From: Hermatobates lingyangjiaoensis
Taxonomy: Eukaryota; Arthropoda; Insecta; Hemiptera; Hermatobatidae
Assembly (NCBI GenBank): GCA_026182355.1
Contig: JAPFBL010000234.1
Coordinates: forward strand, 496,001 to 560,000
Length of the DNA stretch: 64,000 nucleotides
Reading direction: 5' to 3'
The position numbers and the translations under genes are program-made. This document shows, one piece after another, positions 53,600 to 62,480 of this stretch (its first letter is position 1; the number at the start of each line of letters is the position of its first letter). Under the pieces are notes generated by a model. The model did no database searches, was not told the origin of the DNA, and was given only the letters and a program-made list of their open reading frames with translations.

Positions 53600-53965
53600 T
53601 TTTTTTTAATTTAATATTTGCTTAATAAATACACTGGTAATAATGTAAGGTATGGGACCAGAGTAGCCCAGTGGCTTGCGTGATCGCCGATGACAGTAGT
53701 GCAAATGTATTATAAATAAATGTAACAAACAAATATTTTTTTGAATTTAAAATGTGGATAATATAAAAGATGGTAATAAAGTAAAGGGATCTAGCCAGGG
53801 TTGCCAGTAGCTTGCTTGCTCGCCGATGACAGTAGTGCAAATGTATTATAAATAAACACAACAAAAATATTTTTTTTTAATTTAATATTTGCGTAATATA
53901 AACACTGGTAATAAAGTAAGGTATGGAACCAGAGTAGCCCAGTGGCTTGCGTGCTAGCTTTTGAC
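53600..53965. repeat. 136-bp tandem repeat, three copies
   Basis: CTTGCGTGATCGCCGATGAC-type phrases begin near 53675, 53811 and 53946 (spacings 136 and 135). Each unit contains AGTAGTGCAAATGTATTATA and TTTAATATTTGCGTAATA. The same unit is seen twice near 36902 and 37038. Confidence 0.8.
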
Positions 53966-53975
53966 TGGGAGCACG

Positions 53976-54310
53976 TTAATTAGAACTAACTCATTTCAAG
54001 TTTTCTTTACGTTTCATACTTCAGAGTAGTCACATGTACCCTTAGAATAATTTCTGTCTGTCGGTTTGTCCACAAAATATTGCTACCATAAGACATATAA
54101 AGCTGAAACATTGATTGTAGATTTGTGTATGTCTAACTTAAAATCTAATCTTTGTATACAGAGGCTTTTTTTTAGCACTGTACTAATAATGGTATTTTCT
54201 ACTATTCTATAACTTCTAATTGTAGTATTAGTATAATACTATAATTGATATTTTGGAATACCAAGTATAATAGAATTTTTGATTCCGTCAAAGACGGGTA
54301 CGTTTGCTAG
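53976..54310 (+). mobile_element. Helitron, internally deleted, with intact 3' end
   Basis: AACTAACTCATTTCAAGTTTTC and TAATTTCTGTCTGTCGG repeat the front of the 52150 element, and CCGTCAAAGACGGGTACGTT then TGCTAG (CTAG at 54307-54310) is the complete Helitron 3' terminus, followed by T. The hairpin CCGTC/GACGG sits about 10 bases upstream. The middle is lost, so this is a non-autonomous copy beside a longer relative. Confidence 0.7.
54289..54310 (+). other. Helitron 3' terminal hairpin and CTAG end
   Basis: Stem CCGTC/GACGG with AAA loop, then GTACGTTTG and CTAG, then T, the sequence features expected of a Helitron 3' end. Confidence 0.7.
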
Positions 54311-54330
54311 TATATATATATATATATATA
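54311..54330. repeat. (TA)n microsatellite
   Basis: Lies exactly between the Helitron end and the PLE start, so the PLE is likely to have been inserted into this TA run. Confidence 0.9.
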
Positions 54331-54876
54331 CCTGTGCCCAAAGTGAATCCTGTCAGACTTCTCGAGGATGTCCAAATGTTCTGTCGAGCCCTCCGCTGGC
54401 AGTTCTATTGGAAGTCCAAAGGAGACAATCTATCGTCCGGTAACTGTAGGATTCGTCCCTCCCTTCGTAAATTTAATCCCCCATCATCCCGCGAACCTTC
54501 ACCCCTTCCTGCTTCTCATCCACTTGAGCAATTCATCACTCTACTGCTGACTAAAGTCAGTAGCCCTTTATTTTTGAACTCCCTCAAACCCAAAGACAAC
54601 CTTACTCATCTTGAACGTTTGGCCATCAAAAGTTTGACCCACAACCCTGATCTACTTATCATGTTACCTGACAAAGGGTCCGCTGTTGTTCTTATGGACC
54701 ATGAAACCTACAGAGGAGAGGCCATGAGACATTTGAGCAACCGTGACTTTTACGAGCCTCTTGACACGAACCCTACCTCTCTCTTCCACACTAAACTCAG
54801 TGAGTTTATTCACAGTTCTGCCCTCCAGGAGGGACTTACCCAAGAAGAAATCAAGTTGCTTATCCCCACTAATTAA
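54331..54876 (+). pseudogene. PLE reading frame, first part up to a TAA
   Basis: Open frame continuing in phase into 54877-56475, separated from it only by TAA at 54874-54876. It encodes FCRALRWQFYWKSKG, LSSGNCRIRPSLRKFNPP, LKPKDNLTHLERLAIKSL and then LLIMLPDKGSAVVLMDHETYR, followed by LSNRDFYEPL and the start of the reverse transcriptase (LIPTN). The motif L-P-D-K-G-x-x-V-V is the N-terminal R-V-x-x-D-K type stretch seen before PLE RT domains. The apparent ATG at 54304 is inside TA repeat and Helitron sequence, so it is not a real start. Confidence 0.75.
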
Positions 54877-56475
54877 CGTTGTCCCGTCTTTTATTTACAT
54901 CCTAAAATCCATAAACCCTATAGAATGCCCGATCAGCCCCCTCCTGGCCGACCCATAGTTTCAAGCTATGGCTGTCTTACTGAGCGCATTTCAGCGTTCG
55001 TTGACGCCATTCTGCAGCCCATAGTTACCCAACTCCCCACTTTCTGCAAAGACACCTTCCACTTCCTCCAAATACTCAATAACATCTCCCTACCGGAATC
55101 CCTGGAACACCCTCTCCTTCTAGCCACTATGGACGTCACATCCCTGTACACGGTTATTGACCATGGCGAGGGTTTGGCGGCCCTACAGTGGTTCCTGGAC
55201 AATAGACCCTTACCCCACATACCCTCCACCGCTTTTGTCCTTCAGCTAAGTTCCTTTGTCCTGCAGCACAATGTCTTCAGTTTTGAGGACCATCTTTATC
55301 TTCAGACCAGAGGAACTGCTATGGGTACCAGAATGGCCCCTTCCTTTGCCAACCTTTACATGGCCAAACTTGAACAGGATTTCCTCTCGTCTCATGCCCT
55401 CCAACCCCTTGCCTACACCCGGTTCATTGATGATATATTTTTCGTATGGCCTCATGGCAAAAATTCTCTGGAAACTTTTATTGAAGCCTTCAAAACTTCC
55501 TGTTCATCACTCAATTTCACCCACTCCTTCTCCTATACCTCCTTAACCTTCCTAGATGTAGTAGTGTCCCTAAGCGGCAGGACCTTCACCACCTCCATAC
55601 ACACAAAACCTACCAATGCCCAACAATATCTACACTTCAATAGTTGTCACCCATCCCACACAAAAAAGTCCCTACCTCGTTCCCTCTCCATCCGCATACA
55701 CCGTATTTGCAGTGACCTCTATCAACGACAGTGTCATATCGACAAACTTAGGGAGAAATTCGTCCAGCGGGGCTACTCTCCAATGTTTGTTGATAAACGC
55801 TTAATACCTGCCACCAATCAATATCTTCCTAGGACTGCCGCTGAACCCAACAGTTCTCCCTTCCTCGTAACTACTTTCTTTCCTGGGGTCCATAGGATCG
55901 GGAATATCATCAAGGACATTTTTCCTCTCCTGTCCTCTTCCCCCTCCACCTCCTCCGTCTTCCGAAAACCCCCTCGCCTGTCCTTCAGAAAGCCTCCCAA
56001 TTTAGGAAACCTGTTTTCCCACAGATCCCTTGAAACTCCTGGGATTGGGGTGGTGCGTGCTGGTATGGAGAAATGCGGCCGTCGCCTCTGCCTTACCTGT
56101 CCTTTAGTTAACCCTTCACCTTTCTTCTCCTCACCAACCAACTCTTTCCGCGTCCCACCTAACACCTCCTGCTCATCCAGGAATTGCGTCTACCGACTGA
56201 ACTGTAGACAATGTGGAGCATTCTACATTGGTATGACTTCTACCAAGCTCAATGAGCGTTTGAACAACCATAGAGCTTCGGTCGGTCAGCGCAAACAGCT
56301 TCCTGTAGCTATCCATGCCAACAGCCATAACCTTTCTTTTAATGACTGCTTTTCTGTTCAAATCATTAAGCTAGTGACCACTGATGACCGTAGTTTGACA
56401 TTAAGAGCGTCTGAGGAGGCCCACATATGGTTATTGGGGGCCCGATCAGATCCCGGTTTAAATCAGAAGCGTTAA
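54877..56475 (+). CDS. PLE reverse transcriptase / GIY-YIG endonuclease
   Basis: Continuous frame; residues are counted from the ATG at 54925, although coding in phase starts at 54877. It makes DNA copies of its RNA at a nicked target and carries its own nickase. RT: GRPIVSSYG (8-16), D70 of LATMDVTSLYT (motif A), TRGTAMGTRMAPSFANLY (128-145, motif B), the catalytic FIDDIFFVW (167-175), and LTFLDVVV (207-214). Linker Cys of CGRRLCLTC at 384, 389 and 392. GIY-YIG: CVYRLNC (421-427; Gly-Ile changed to Cys-Val), FYIGMTS (433-439), LNERLNNHR (442-450), Glu in ASEEAH (495-500) and N513. 516 residues plus 16 upstream codons. The length is about that of a PLE protein lacking its N-terminus. A TAA lies just before it. 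Confidence 0.85.
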   Translation, partial: RCPVFYLHPKIHKPYRMPDQPPPGRPIVSSYGCLTERISAFVDAILQPIVTQLPTFCKDTFHFLQILNNISLPESLEHPLLLATMDVTSLYTVIDHGEGLAALQWFLDNRPLPHIPSTAFVLQLSSFVLQHNVFSFEDHLYLQTRGTAMGTRMAPSFANLYMAKLEQDFLSSHALQPLAYTRFIDDIFFVWPHGKNSLETFIEAFKTSCSSLNFTHSFSYTSLTFLDVVVSLSGRTFTTSIHTKPTNAQQYLHFNSCHPSHTKKSLPRSLSIRIHRICSDLYQRQCHIDKLREKFVQRGYSPMFVDKRLIPATNQYLPRTAAEPNSSPFLVTTFFPGVHRIGNIIKDIFPLLSSSPSTSSVFRKPPRLSFRKPPNLGNLFSHRSLETPGIGVVRAGMEKCGRRLCLTCPLVNPSPFFSSPTNSFRVPPNTSCSSRNCVYRLNCRQCGAFYIGMTSTKLNERLNNHRASVGQRKQLPVAIHANSHNLSFNDCFSVQIIKLVTTDDRSLTLRASEEAHIWLLGARSDPGLNQKR

Positions 56476-56720
56476 CTTTTATTTGTTTTTCCTTTTATTT
56501 TTAACTTATATATTCATATTCATATATATATATATTTTTTTTTATTTTATTATTATATATTTTTTTCCCCTTTTTTTATTATATATATTTTTTTCATTTT
56601 ATTTATTTATTTATTTTTTTTTTATTTTTTTTATTATTTCCTTTTTTATAATTTTTAATTTATAATTTTTAATTTTATAATTTTATCTATTGTTTTTGCT
56701 TTCTCCGTTCTCCGACGTTT
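56476..56720 (+). other. PLE 3' untranslated T-rich tail
   Basis: Almost pure T with A and a few C. It separates the stop codon from the terminal motif. Comparable tails follow the other PLE copies (25150-25590, 27220-27420, 29940-30080, 57830-57960), so this is an element feature rather than a host one. Open frames here are Phe-rich artefacts. Confidence 0.7.
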
Positions 56721-56845
56721 AGTGCCTAGCTCCTTTTTTACGCTAGTGCTGCTCTCTTCGGTTGACTCTTTATTTCTTCATTCGCGCTCCGTTCTTCGAC
56801 GTGGGGAGATCTCTCTCACTTCGTCCTCTCTACTAGTCTACTCTC

Positions 56846-56869
56846 CTGATGACGAACAACAGTTCGAAA
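56846..56869 (+). ncRNA. Hammerhead-like ribozyme core of the near-intact PLE
   Basis: CTGATGA-C-GAAC-AACA-GTTC-GAAATATTG, followed by ATTCTGTAAGTTTTC. The stem has four pairs, or five if the C pairs with the first G of GAAA. This copy is linked to a readable protein, so it shows where the motif lies in the element. Confidence 0.55.
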
Positions 56870-56930
56870 TATTGAATTCTGTAAGTTTTCTTTGTATTCT
56901 CTTTTCTGTGTCGTGCTTTGTGTAATTTAA

Positions 56931-56962
<32 letters not shown>

Positions 56963-56966
<4 letters not shown>

Positions 56967-57355
56967 CAATATAAACAAAGAAACATAGAGAAATCAAAAG
57001 AACACACTTACAGTCTCTAATTTTCGGTTTGAACCGTCTTCAGGAGAGATAAGAGAGGGAAACCAAGCGCACTGGATCAGAGACGGTTGGAGACCAACAG
57101 TGTTGCCGCATGCGCGCCCGTTCACAGAAAATAAGGTAGACAGGAATCAATTTATAATTAATTTATAATTTATAATTACATTAAATTAATGGAATATGAA
57201 AACAATAAATATATAAAAAAGAAAAAATTGAAAAAATAAGGGAAATTGACACAGAGAAATTGATACATAAACAAAAGTACTGACTAAGCTATGGTTTCTT
57301 TGTTTATATTGAACTATATTTGTCCGTTTTGGATCGTATTTCCAACGAAAAAAAG
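56963..57355 (-). mobile_element. PLE pLTR between TA runs
   Basis: The GTTCAATATAAACAAAGAAA end, minus core at 57021-57043 (CTGAAGA-C-GGTTCAAACC-GAAAA) with CAGTAAGTGT-type bases on the minus strand, then TGGATCAGAGACGGTTGGAG and an A-rich tail to 57290. At 57300-57355 the first 55 bases recur inverted (TTTATATTGAACTATATTTG, GGATCGTATTTCCAAC), so the ends are inverted. TA runs at 56935-56962 and 57355-57379. Confidence 0.65.
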
Positions 57356-57379
57356 TATATATATATATATATATATATT

Positions 57380-57664
57380 TTGGAGGATATTTATTTTCTT
57401 TACATATTTACAATATTAATAGCGATACCTCCACACATCATTATATCAGTAAAACAGATTTACATACACAGTTCATAACATAAAACAGTTCATACCCACT
57501 GCTGGATCTGGCCAGATCGTTTTGTCGGCGGCGAAGAACCACAAAGCATGAAGAGTTGACAGAGTATCTCGGAGAGAGCGATTCCATCCAGGTAACGATG
57601 GTGACAAACAGCTGGTTCTTAAGAACGTTAAGTCGTTAATAATTAGCGTCAGTGTTGCCGCTAC
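57380..57664. other. Unassigned segment between TA runs
   Basis: Bounded by TA runs like a PLE insertion and less AT-rich (57480-57660 includes GATCTGGCCAGATCGTTTTG). The ends show no known motif. It may be another PLE internal fragment. Confidence 0.4.
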
Positions 57665-57684
57665 AATATATATATATATATATA

Positions 57685-58115
57685 TCACGGACTCAGTTTC
57701 AATGACTGTTTCCGTGTACAGGTCCTGAGGAGATTCATCAGACTAATTCGAAAGTCACTCTGAGAGCTTCAGAAGAAACACTTATTAGTCTTCTGGGCGG
57801 TAGATCGGCTCCTGGGCTTAACCTAAATCGTTGATTTTTTTTTCCTCCTATAAGTTGTTATCAGCTTTTAATTATATTTTAATTAATTGTTTTCATTCTT
57901 TTCATTTTTATTTGGCTTTTATCTCTTTATCTTCCTTGTCTACCTTTCCTCTGAAAGTTGGCTACACTGTTTCAGTGCTTCGGTTCGAACATCAAGCCAG
58001 TCGTTATCAGCCTTTAGAGCGATTCCATCTATTCCTGACGACGAGGACATCGAAATATAGTAGTGAGTTCAGTGATTTCTTTTCTATGTGTTCTTTTAAA
58101 AATTCTAGTTTATAT
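57685..58115 (+). pseudogene. PLE C-terminal codons, tail and ribozyme-like core
   Basis: After (TA)n, codons for SKVTLRASEETLISLLGGRSAPGLNL (in several short pieces: VTLRASEE, LISLLGG, APGLNLNR) are the GIY-YIG C-terminus of the 54925 family, with the conserved Glu and the final Asn kept. A T-rich tail leads to the core at 58035-58055 (CTGACGA-C-GA-GGACA-TC-GAAA), then GTAGTGAGTTC and a short TA run at 58111. It is a 5'-truncated copy. Confidence 0.75.
58035..58055 (+). ncRNA. Hammerhead-like ribozyme core
   Basis: CTGACGA-C-GA-GGACA-TC-GAAATATAG, then GTGAGT 9 bases on. The stem is short. Confidence 0.4.
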
Positions 58116-58119
58116 ATAT

Positions 58120-58357
58120 ATCTTCATTTAATTAAACGAAACACGATCCAAACTGAACACAATACGAGTTCAAAATTCAAGAAGAGTAACACACAGAGTA
58201 AGGAAACACATTTACAGACTCAAAACTTACTTGCCGTTGCGTCTACAACGTGCTTGGTCTCCCTTTCTCTTTTCTCCTGAAGACGGATTACTCAAAAATT
58301 TGAGTCTGTAAGTGTGTTTCCTTACTCTGTGTGTTACTCTTCTTGAATGTTGAACTC

Positions 58358-58360
<3 letters not shown>
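58120..58360. mobile_element. PLE pLTR, partly folded back
   Basis: The left part (AGTTCAAAATTCAAGAAGAG, GGAAACACATTTACAGACTC) inversely repeats the right part after the core at 58277-58298 (CTGAAGA-C-GG..AAAA, then GTCTGTAAGTGTG). Between lies TTGCCGTTGCGTCTACAACG. It runs into (TA)n at 58360-58400. Confidence 0.65.
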
Positions 58361-58399
<39 letters not shown>

Positions 58400-58403
<4 letters not shown>

Positions 58404-58522
58404 AAATTTTTGTAGCAGTCCCTCCTGTAAACATACATTGTTAAAAATCTGACCATATCTTGCTGAAACTTGCTTCTTCTTAAGTTTTCCAAGTTTTCTA
58501 AATAGAGTTCTTGTCACTATAT

Positions 58523-58529
<7 letters not shown>
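58400..58529 (-). pseudogene. PLE N-terminal coding fragment
   Basis: Minus-strand codons LFRKLGKLKKKQVSARYG, then FNNVCLQEGLLQKFTN, end at the TA run 58360-58400. The Tyr of the Tyr-Thr-Asn motif is Phe here. Confidence 0.6.
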
Positions 58530-58553
<24 letters not shown>

Positions 58554-58555
58554 AT

Positions 58556-59130
58556 AGGTGTGTTCTCTAATCGGGGTTCGGTCAATTTTCCAGGATAAAA
58601 AATCAAACTCTCGTTGCCAACGTTTCGGTTTTATTTAAAACCTTTTTCATAGGTCTACAAACAAAGGATAATAAGAAATCACATATCAACATCAAACATA
58701 TACACAATATGAAAATGGATTGTTACAACTCATGAATATTACAAGCAGAAATATTTCAGAGATACATAAAACAATATTACTTACAGAAGTAAGAATTTTT
58801 TAACTAAGAAAATGAAATTTACATTATTTAAAGGAACAACAATGTTAGCCGGACAAAACCTTCGACTAGACTAATAAGATAACATTACAAATAACCTCAA
58901 CACTGTTCACTCAAGGGAACTAAATAAATCAAATTTCACTAAACCTCAGCACAACACTCCAGAATAAATATTACTTAAATTAGTAATATCACTTCTATGA
59001 TTAATCGAACTTAGATCCTTTTTAATATATAACATTTCAAGTGTCTTCTATTCTATCAAACGGTCGATATATTATTGAATCTGTTATACACCTATTCTAT
59101 CCAACGGTTGATATATTATTGAATTCGTTA
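58556..59130 (-). mobile_element. PLE fragment, family of 19633-20110
   Basis: Minus strand: GTTTGTAGACCTATGAAAAA then GG..CC-GAAACGTTGGCAACGAG and CCCCGATTAGAGAACACACC. The stretch 58680-58800 is shared inversely with 19740-19870. At 59046-59130 the phrase CCTATTCTAT..AACGGTCGATATATTATTGA occurs twice in tandem. Confidence 0.55.
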
Positions 59131-59133
59131 TAT

Positions 59134-59195
<62 letters not shown>
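59130..59195. repeat. (TA)n microsatellite
   Basis: Two adjoining TA runs, about 60 bases. Confidence 0.9.
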
Positions 59196-61125
59196 AAATA
59201 TAAATATATATATCTGGAGAGGCATTTTACAGTATGCATGTAAATATTGAAGTTTGATATTTTTATTATGACTATAAATGAAATGATATAATGATATAAT
59301 ATTATTATATTATATATTATATAATAGCAAGCATTTTAATTATTGGTGCCGTATAAAAAATAGTTAGATTCAGTTAATAATGTTATGTTTAACTAATTCT
59401 AGTTTGGTTGAAATCAGACCAGACGATCATGAGTAGAGTGTTTCGCTTAAACTTGAATAGAATACTTGCCAACTCAAGCTCGCAAGCATGAAGTCCTATA
59501 ATAACTTTTCTCATATCCTCTTATTTCGTTTGTAAACTAGAATCGCTCTGAATGTGTAGAGCCACTGTATTTGGTATTGTTCTCAACACTTTAGCAAGGC
59601 TTTACTTTGCACATTCATTTAATTATCTCTTAAAAGGGTATATTGTTATAAATTATCGTTGATAGTCTTATCCAATCATTCTCACGCAAATGATGTTTAC
59701 TGAACAATAATACTAATGTTCAAATCGTGTTATTTTTAAAAATATTTTTTATTAGATAATTAATACTTTGTTCTATTTTTTTTTATTTTCCGATTTATAG
59801 ATAAATAACAAAATAGCCATAAGACCAACAAGATTGTTCTGCTATCTGACAATTCTTTTTGTCAAACCGTTGAAACTTTTTAAAAAATAGCAAGACCTTA
59901 CCCCCTAATAAGTATTTATATTACCATAACCATCTTATTGGTATATACAACTATCCACCTTCTTATCTCAGCATAACCCTTAACTCAAATAAATACTTAT
60001 ATACAATGTAATCTTATTGCTGCTAACCTTAACTTATCTACTCTAATTCATCTCCTTGCCTATTAACTAACACATTATATTTCATAAATACTTATATGTG
60101 TGATACTTATTGCAATAGCTACCATCTATAACTTACATTAGCATACCTTTTTAACTCCTATAAGTACTTATTACTAAAGACAACCCTTGTCGTGAGATCC
60201 CATTGTTTACTATAGGCTCTACCGGTATGTTGTAGCCCCTTCGTTGCCACCGCATCCTCCCTACTTATTTCTTTTTCGTCATCCTTAACTTATCCTGTCC
60301 ATCATACCCTTATTTATATGGCCATCCCCTTATTATTATTATATGGTTACCTATTATTATTATTGTTGCCTAGTAGACCCACCCTTTTCTTATATGCAAT
60401 ATACAAATCCATTGCCTGTTGTATATTTGACAACAGGCAATAACTACACATTTTCCTATACTTGTTGTTGTAGTCACATTATTGATTGTAAAATGTGCAG
60501 TTTCTAATGTATATAAACAACAATAAACGGCTTAGTATAAAAAAAAATTAAATTATAAAGTAAAACATGTAAATAGACATCGGAAATAACTGACAACTTT
60601 CCTTGCATTCAAGGATACTTTTTGAATTTAGCTCGCTCTCTACACAATATTTTCAAAAATTTTTTTGTTATTGTGTTTGTACACTTGTCACAATCATATT
60701 TACAATTATGGCAATATATCATGTGCTGTTTTTATGTGAGAGACTAGATGAGGTTAACAAATTTGACTTGTGTTTGGTGATAGAATTAATAGGTGTGCAA
60801 TAGAATTTTTTGCTGATGAATATAATGAAGAAAAGAGTTTGTAATAATTTTTGCTAAAAAAATGGTACTAAGTATTCAAAAATTTCTGAAATGTGACAGT
60901 GAAGTACGGTGAGTGACCTTTAGCAAAAAAAAATGTTTATAAGTGTTATAAGTTATTCCACAGGTGATATTTTTTCAACAGTAAAAACTTCCTGAGCACG
61001 CAAACACCAGTCTAACCTTTATGCCTGATATAAAAACAACACATGCTGTATAGACAAAACTGTGATCATACAGTCATGAAGAGTCTACCAATACAACAGC
61101 AAACAAAGTTTTTAAATTGTAATGT
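59196..61125. other. No recognised gene; weak degenerate repeat inside
   Basis: AT-rich. Between 59905 and 60180 the phrase (A/T)AA(G/A)TA(C/T)TTATA returns near 59911, 59988, 60085 and 60162, about 77-97 bases apart, suggesting an old tandem repeat. The open frame at 60603-60803 is hydrophobic and unrecognised. Confidence 0.4.
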
Positions 61126-61330
61126 ACATAACGCGTGAAATTAAAAAAGTGTTCTTACTTTTTGATCATACCTCATACTTTGACATTCGTCGTCATCAAG
61201 AGAGAATGGTTAGCTAGGTGCCAACTGATAGACAGCTCCTAGACAGTAGGAGATAGGAGATATGGATGAGATAGACAGCTCATCTATAAGATCTGTCAGC
61301 TTTTAGTAATTCCACAGGAAGAGGTTAAAG
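61125..61330 (-). mobile_element. Solo PLE pLTR, decayed
   Basis: Minus core at 61179-61200 (CTTGATGACGAC-GAAT-GTC-AAAG), then GTATGAGGTATGATCA. A worn relative is at 62745-62800 (GATCATGTGAATATGATCA, TTGCAATCATCGTCAA). Confidence 0.5.
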
Positions 61331-61369
61331 AGAAAATCAGTGCGTAACATAAGTGTTTGGTAGAGTAGT

Positions 61370-61475
61370 CTCATTAACAATTTAAACAAAGAATTGTTTA
61401 TAAACACTCAGTGTATATACTCAACAGTATTTCGTTATCATACAATACTCATCAGGTTTAGAAGGCTTTCGCATT
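61370..61475 (-). mobile_element. Solo PLE pLTR with ribozyme-like core
   Basis: Minus core at 61430-61455: CTGATGA-GTAT..ATAAC-GAAATAC. Here the first base after the box (G) can pair with the C before GAAA, the arrangement expected for a canonical hammerhead stem II, although with a bulge. TGTTGAGTATATACACTGAG lies behind. Confidence 0.5.
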
Positions 61476-62250
61476 CCTCAATATTACTTAAAATTGTATT
61501 TACTTTCTATTTAATAATATGGCTGAAATGACATTTTTGTTAACAACATAATTTTTTTTGGAATAGCAATAGGTAATATACACATAAAATCTTAATATAT
61601 GTTTAATTTACTTTTTTGTTTTTTTCTGACAACAAGACATTCAGGAATTGATGTTTTACGTAAGTATACAAGTTAGATTTCTTGTTGTTTTCGAGTCAGA
61701 TAATATGCTTAATTTATTCTTTAGTACCATTTTTTGTTAAAAGTATAATATTTTTATATATAATATTTTATTCTACTACAATAGGATAAATGATTGTTAT
61801 ATAATATTATAAGAGTTCTTATTTTTCAGTATGAGCAGGTTCATTCTGCTTCTAGAGTTATAGATGTTTCTTACTCTAGTTTAGTTGATTGAATATCTGT
61901 AATAATCCCTGACATCAAACAACTCAAGACCAACTGCTCTGCCCCTTTCTTGAGATTTAGTGCTAACATATTCCCCGTTGGGTACATAAAACATTTTGAG
62001 TCATGGTAAAGTTCTAAGTTGCAATGTTCAGTACGAACTGCAAGTCACGTTACCGCTGGACGGAACCCGACTTTAGACAAAGTAGATATTATTGCTTGAG
62101 ATACTACCCTCATAAATATAGTGAAACATACTGGGGTAAATATTGTACAACTTATCAGTGATTAAACATACCTGATACCTCGGGAAGTACATTACAATGC
62201 ATGAGTAAATAAAATTTACAAAAAAAAATGCAGATATTTCTTTATAATAT
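61475..62250. other. AT-rich stretch, no gene seen
   Basis: No supported feature. Confidence 0.5.
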
Positions 62251-62252
62251 GT

Positions 62253-62480
62253 AAGATGGTTAGCTCAGTGGTTAACGCACTCGCATCTGGGTTGGTAGTC
62301 CGGTTTTCGATCCCCTTCTGGCCCTCAATTTATTTACGTGGGAGGTGAATAAGTCTGAGTAAGTTGTCCCTTGGAGAGGACGTTAAGCCGTCGGTCTTGA
62401 GCCTATAGGATGTCAGGTGCTCCTTAAAAATCCCTACTCAAAATGCACTTGAGTTAGGCCCACTTTAGAATCTACAGTCC
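62253..62480 (+). mobile_element. tRNA-derived SINE, head and body
   Basis: GATGGTTAGCTCAGTGGTTA (A box), GGTTTTCGATCCCC (B box), GGCCCTCAATTTATTTACGT, GAATAAGTCTGAGTAAGTTG, then CTTGAGCCTATAGGATGTCA and ACAGTCCCAATGTAGAATCT. This is the best-preserved head. The tail after 62480 diverges and the CCTAA end is missing. Confidence 0.75.

Larger units (their letters stand above)
54331..56938 (+). mobile_element. Penelope-like element, nearly complete
   Basis: The copy starts right after (TA)n at 54331 with the phrase for P-V-P-K-V-N-P-V-R-L-L and ends at the next (TA)n (56935). Order: N-terminal region, one stop (54874-54876), reverse transcriptase, linker Cys cluster, GIY-YIG, T-rich 3' tail (56476-56700), ribozyme-like core at 56846-56869, TCTGTAAGTTTTC. 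The real start codon and N-terminal IRKLEKL-like piece are missing, so it is 5'-truncated. Codon choice is GC-richer than the surrounding DNA, which fits a recent arrival. Confidence 0.85.

Noticed and set aside
54304..54340. Start codon at 54304 for the PLE protein.
   Set aside because: It lies in Helitron and TA-repeat sequence. The element is 5'-truncated and its true start is missing.
56173..56361. Minus-strand frames over the PLE coding region.
   Set aside because: They are mirror frames of the plus-strand reading frame and have no family features.
62253..62330. tRNA genes suggested by A and B boxes (also 14632, 43950, 33300).
   Set aside because: The cloverleaf does not close, and each is followed by the same long body, which identifies a SINE.
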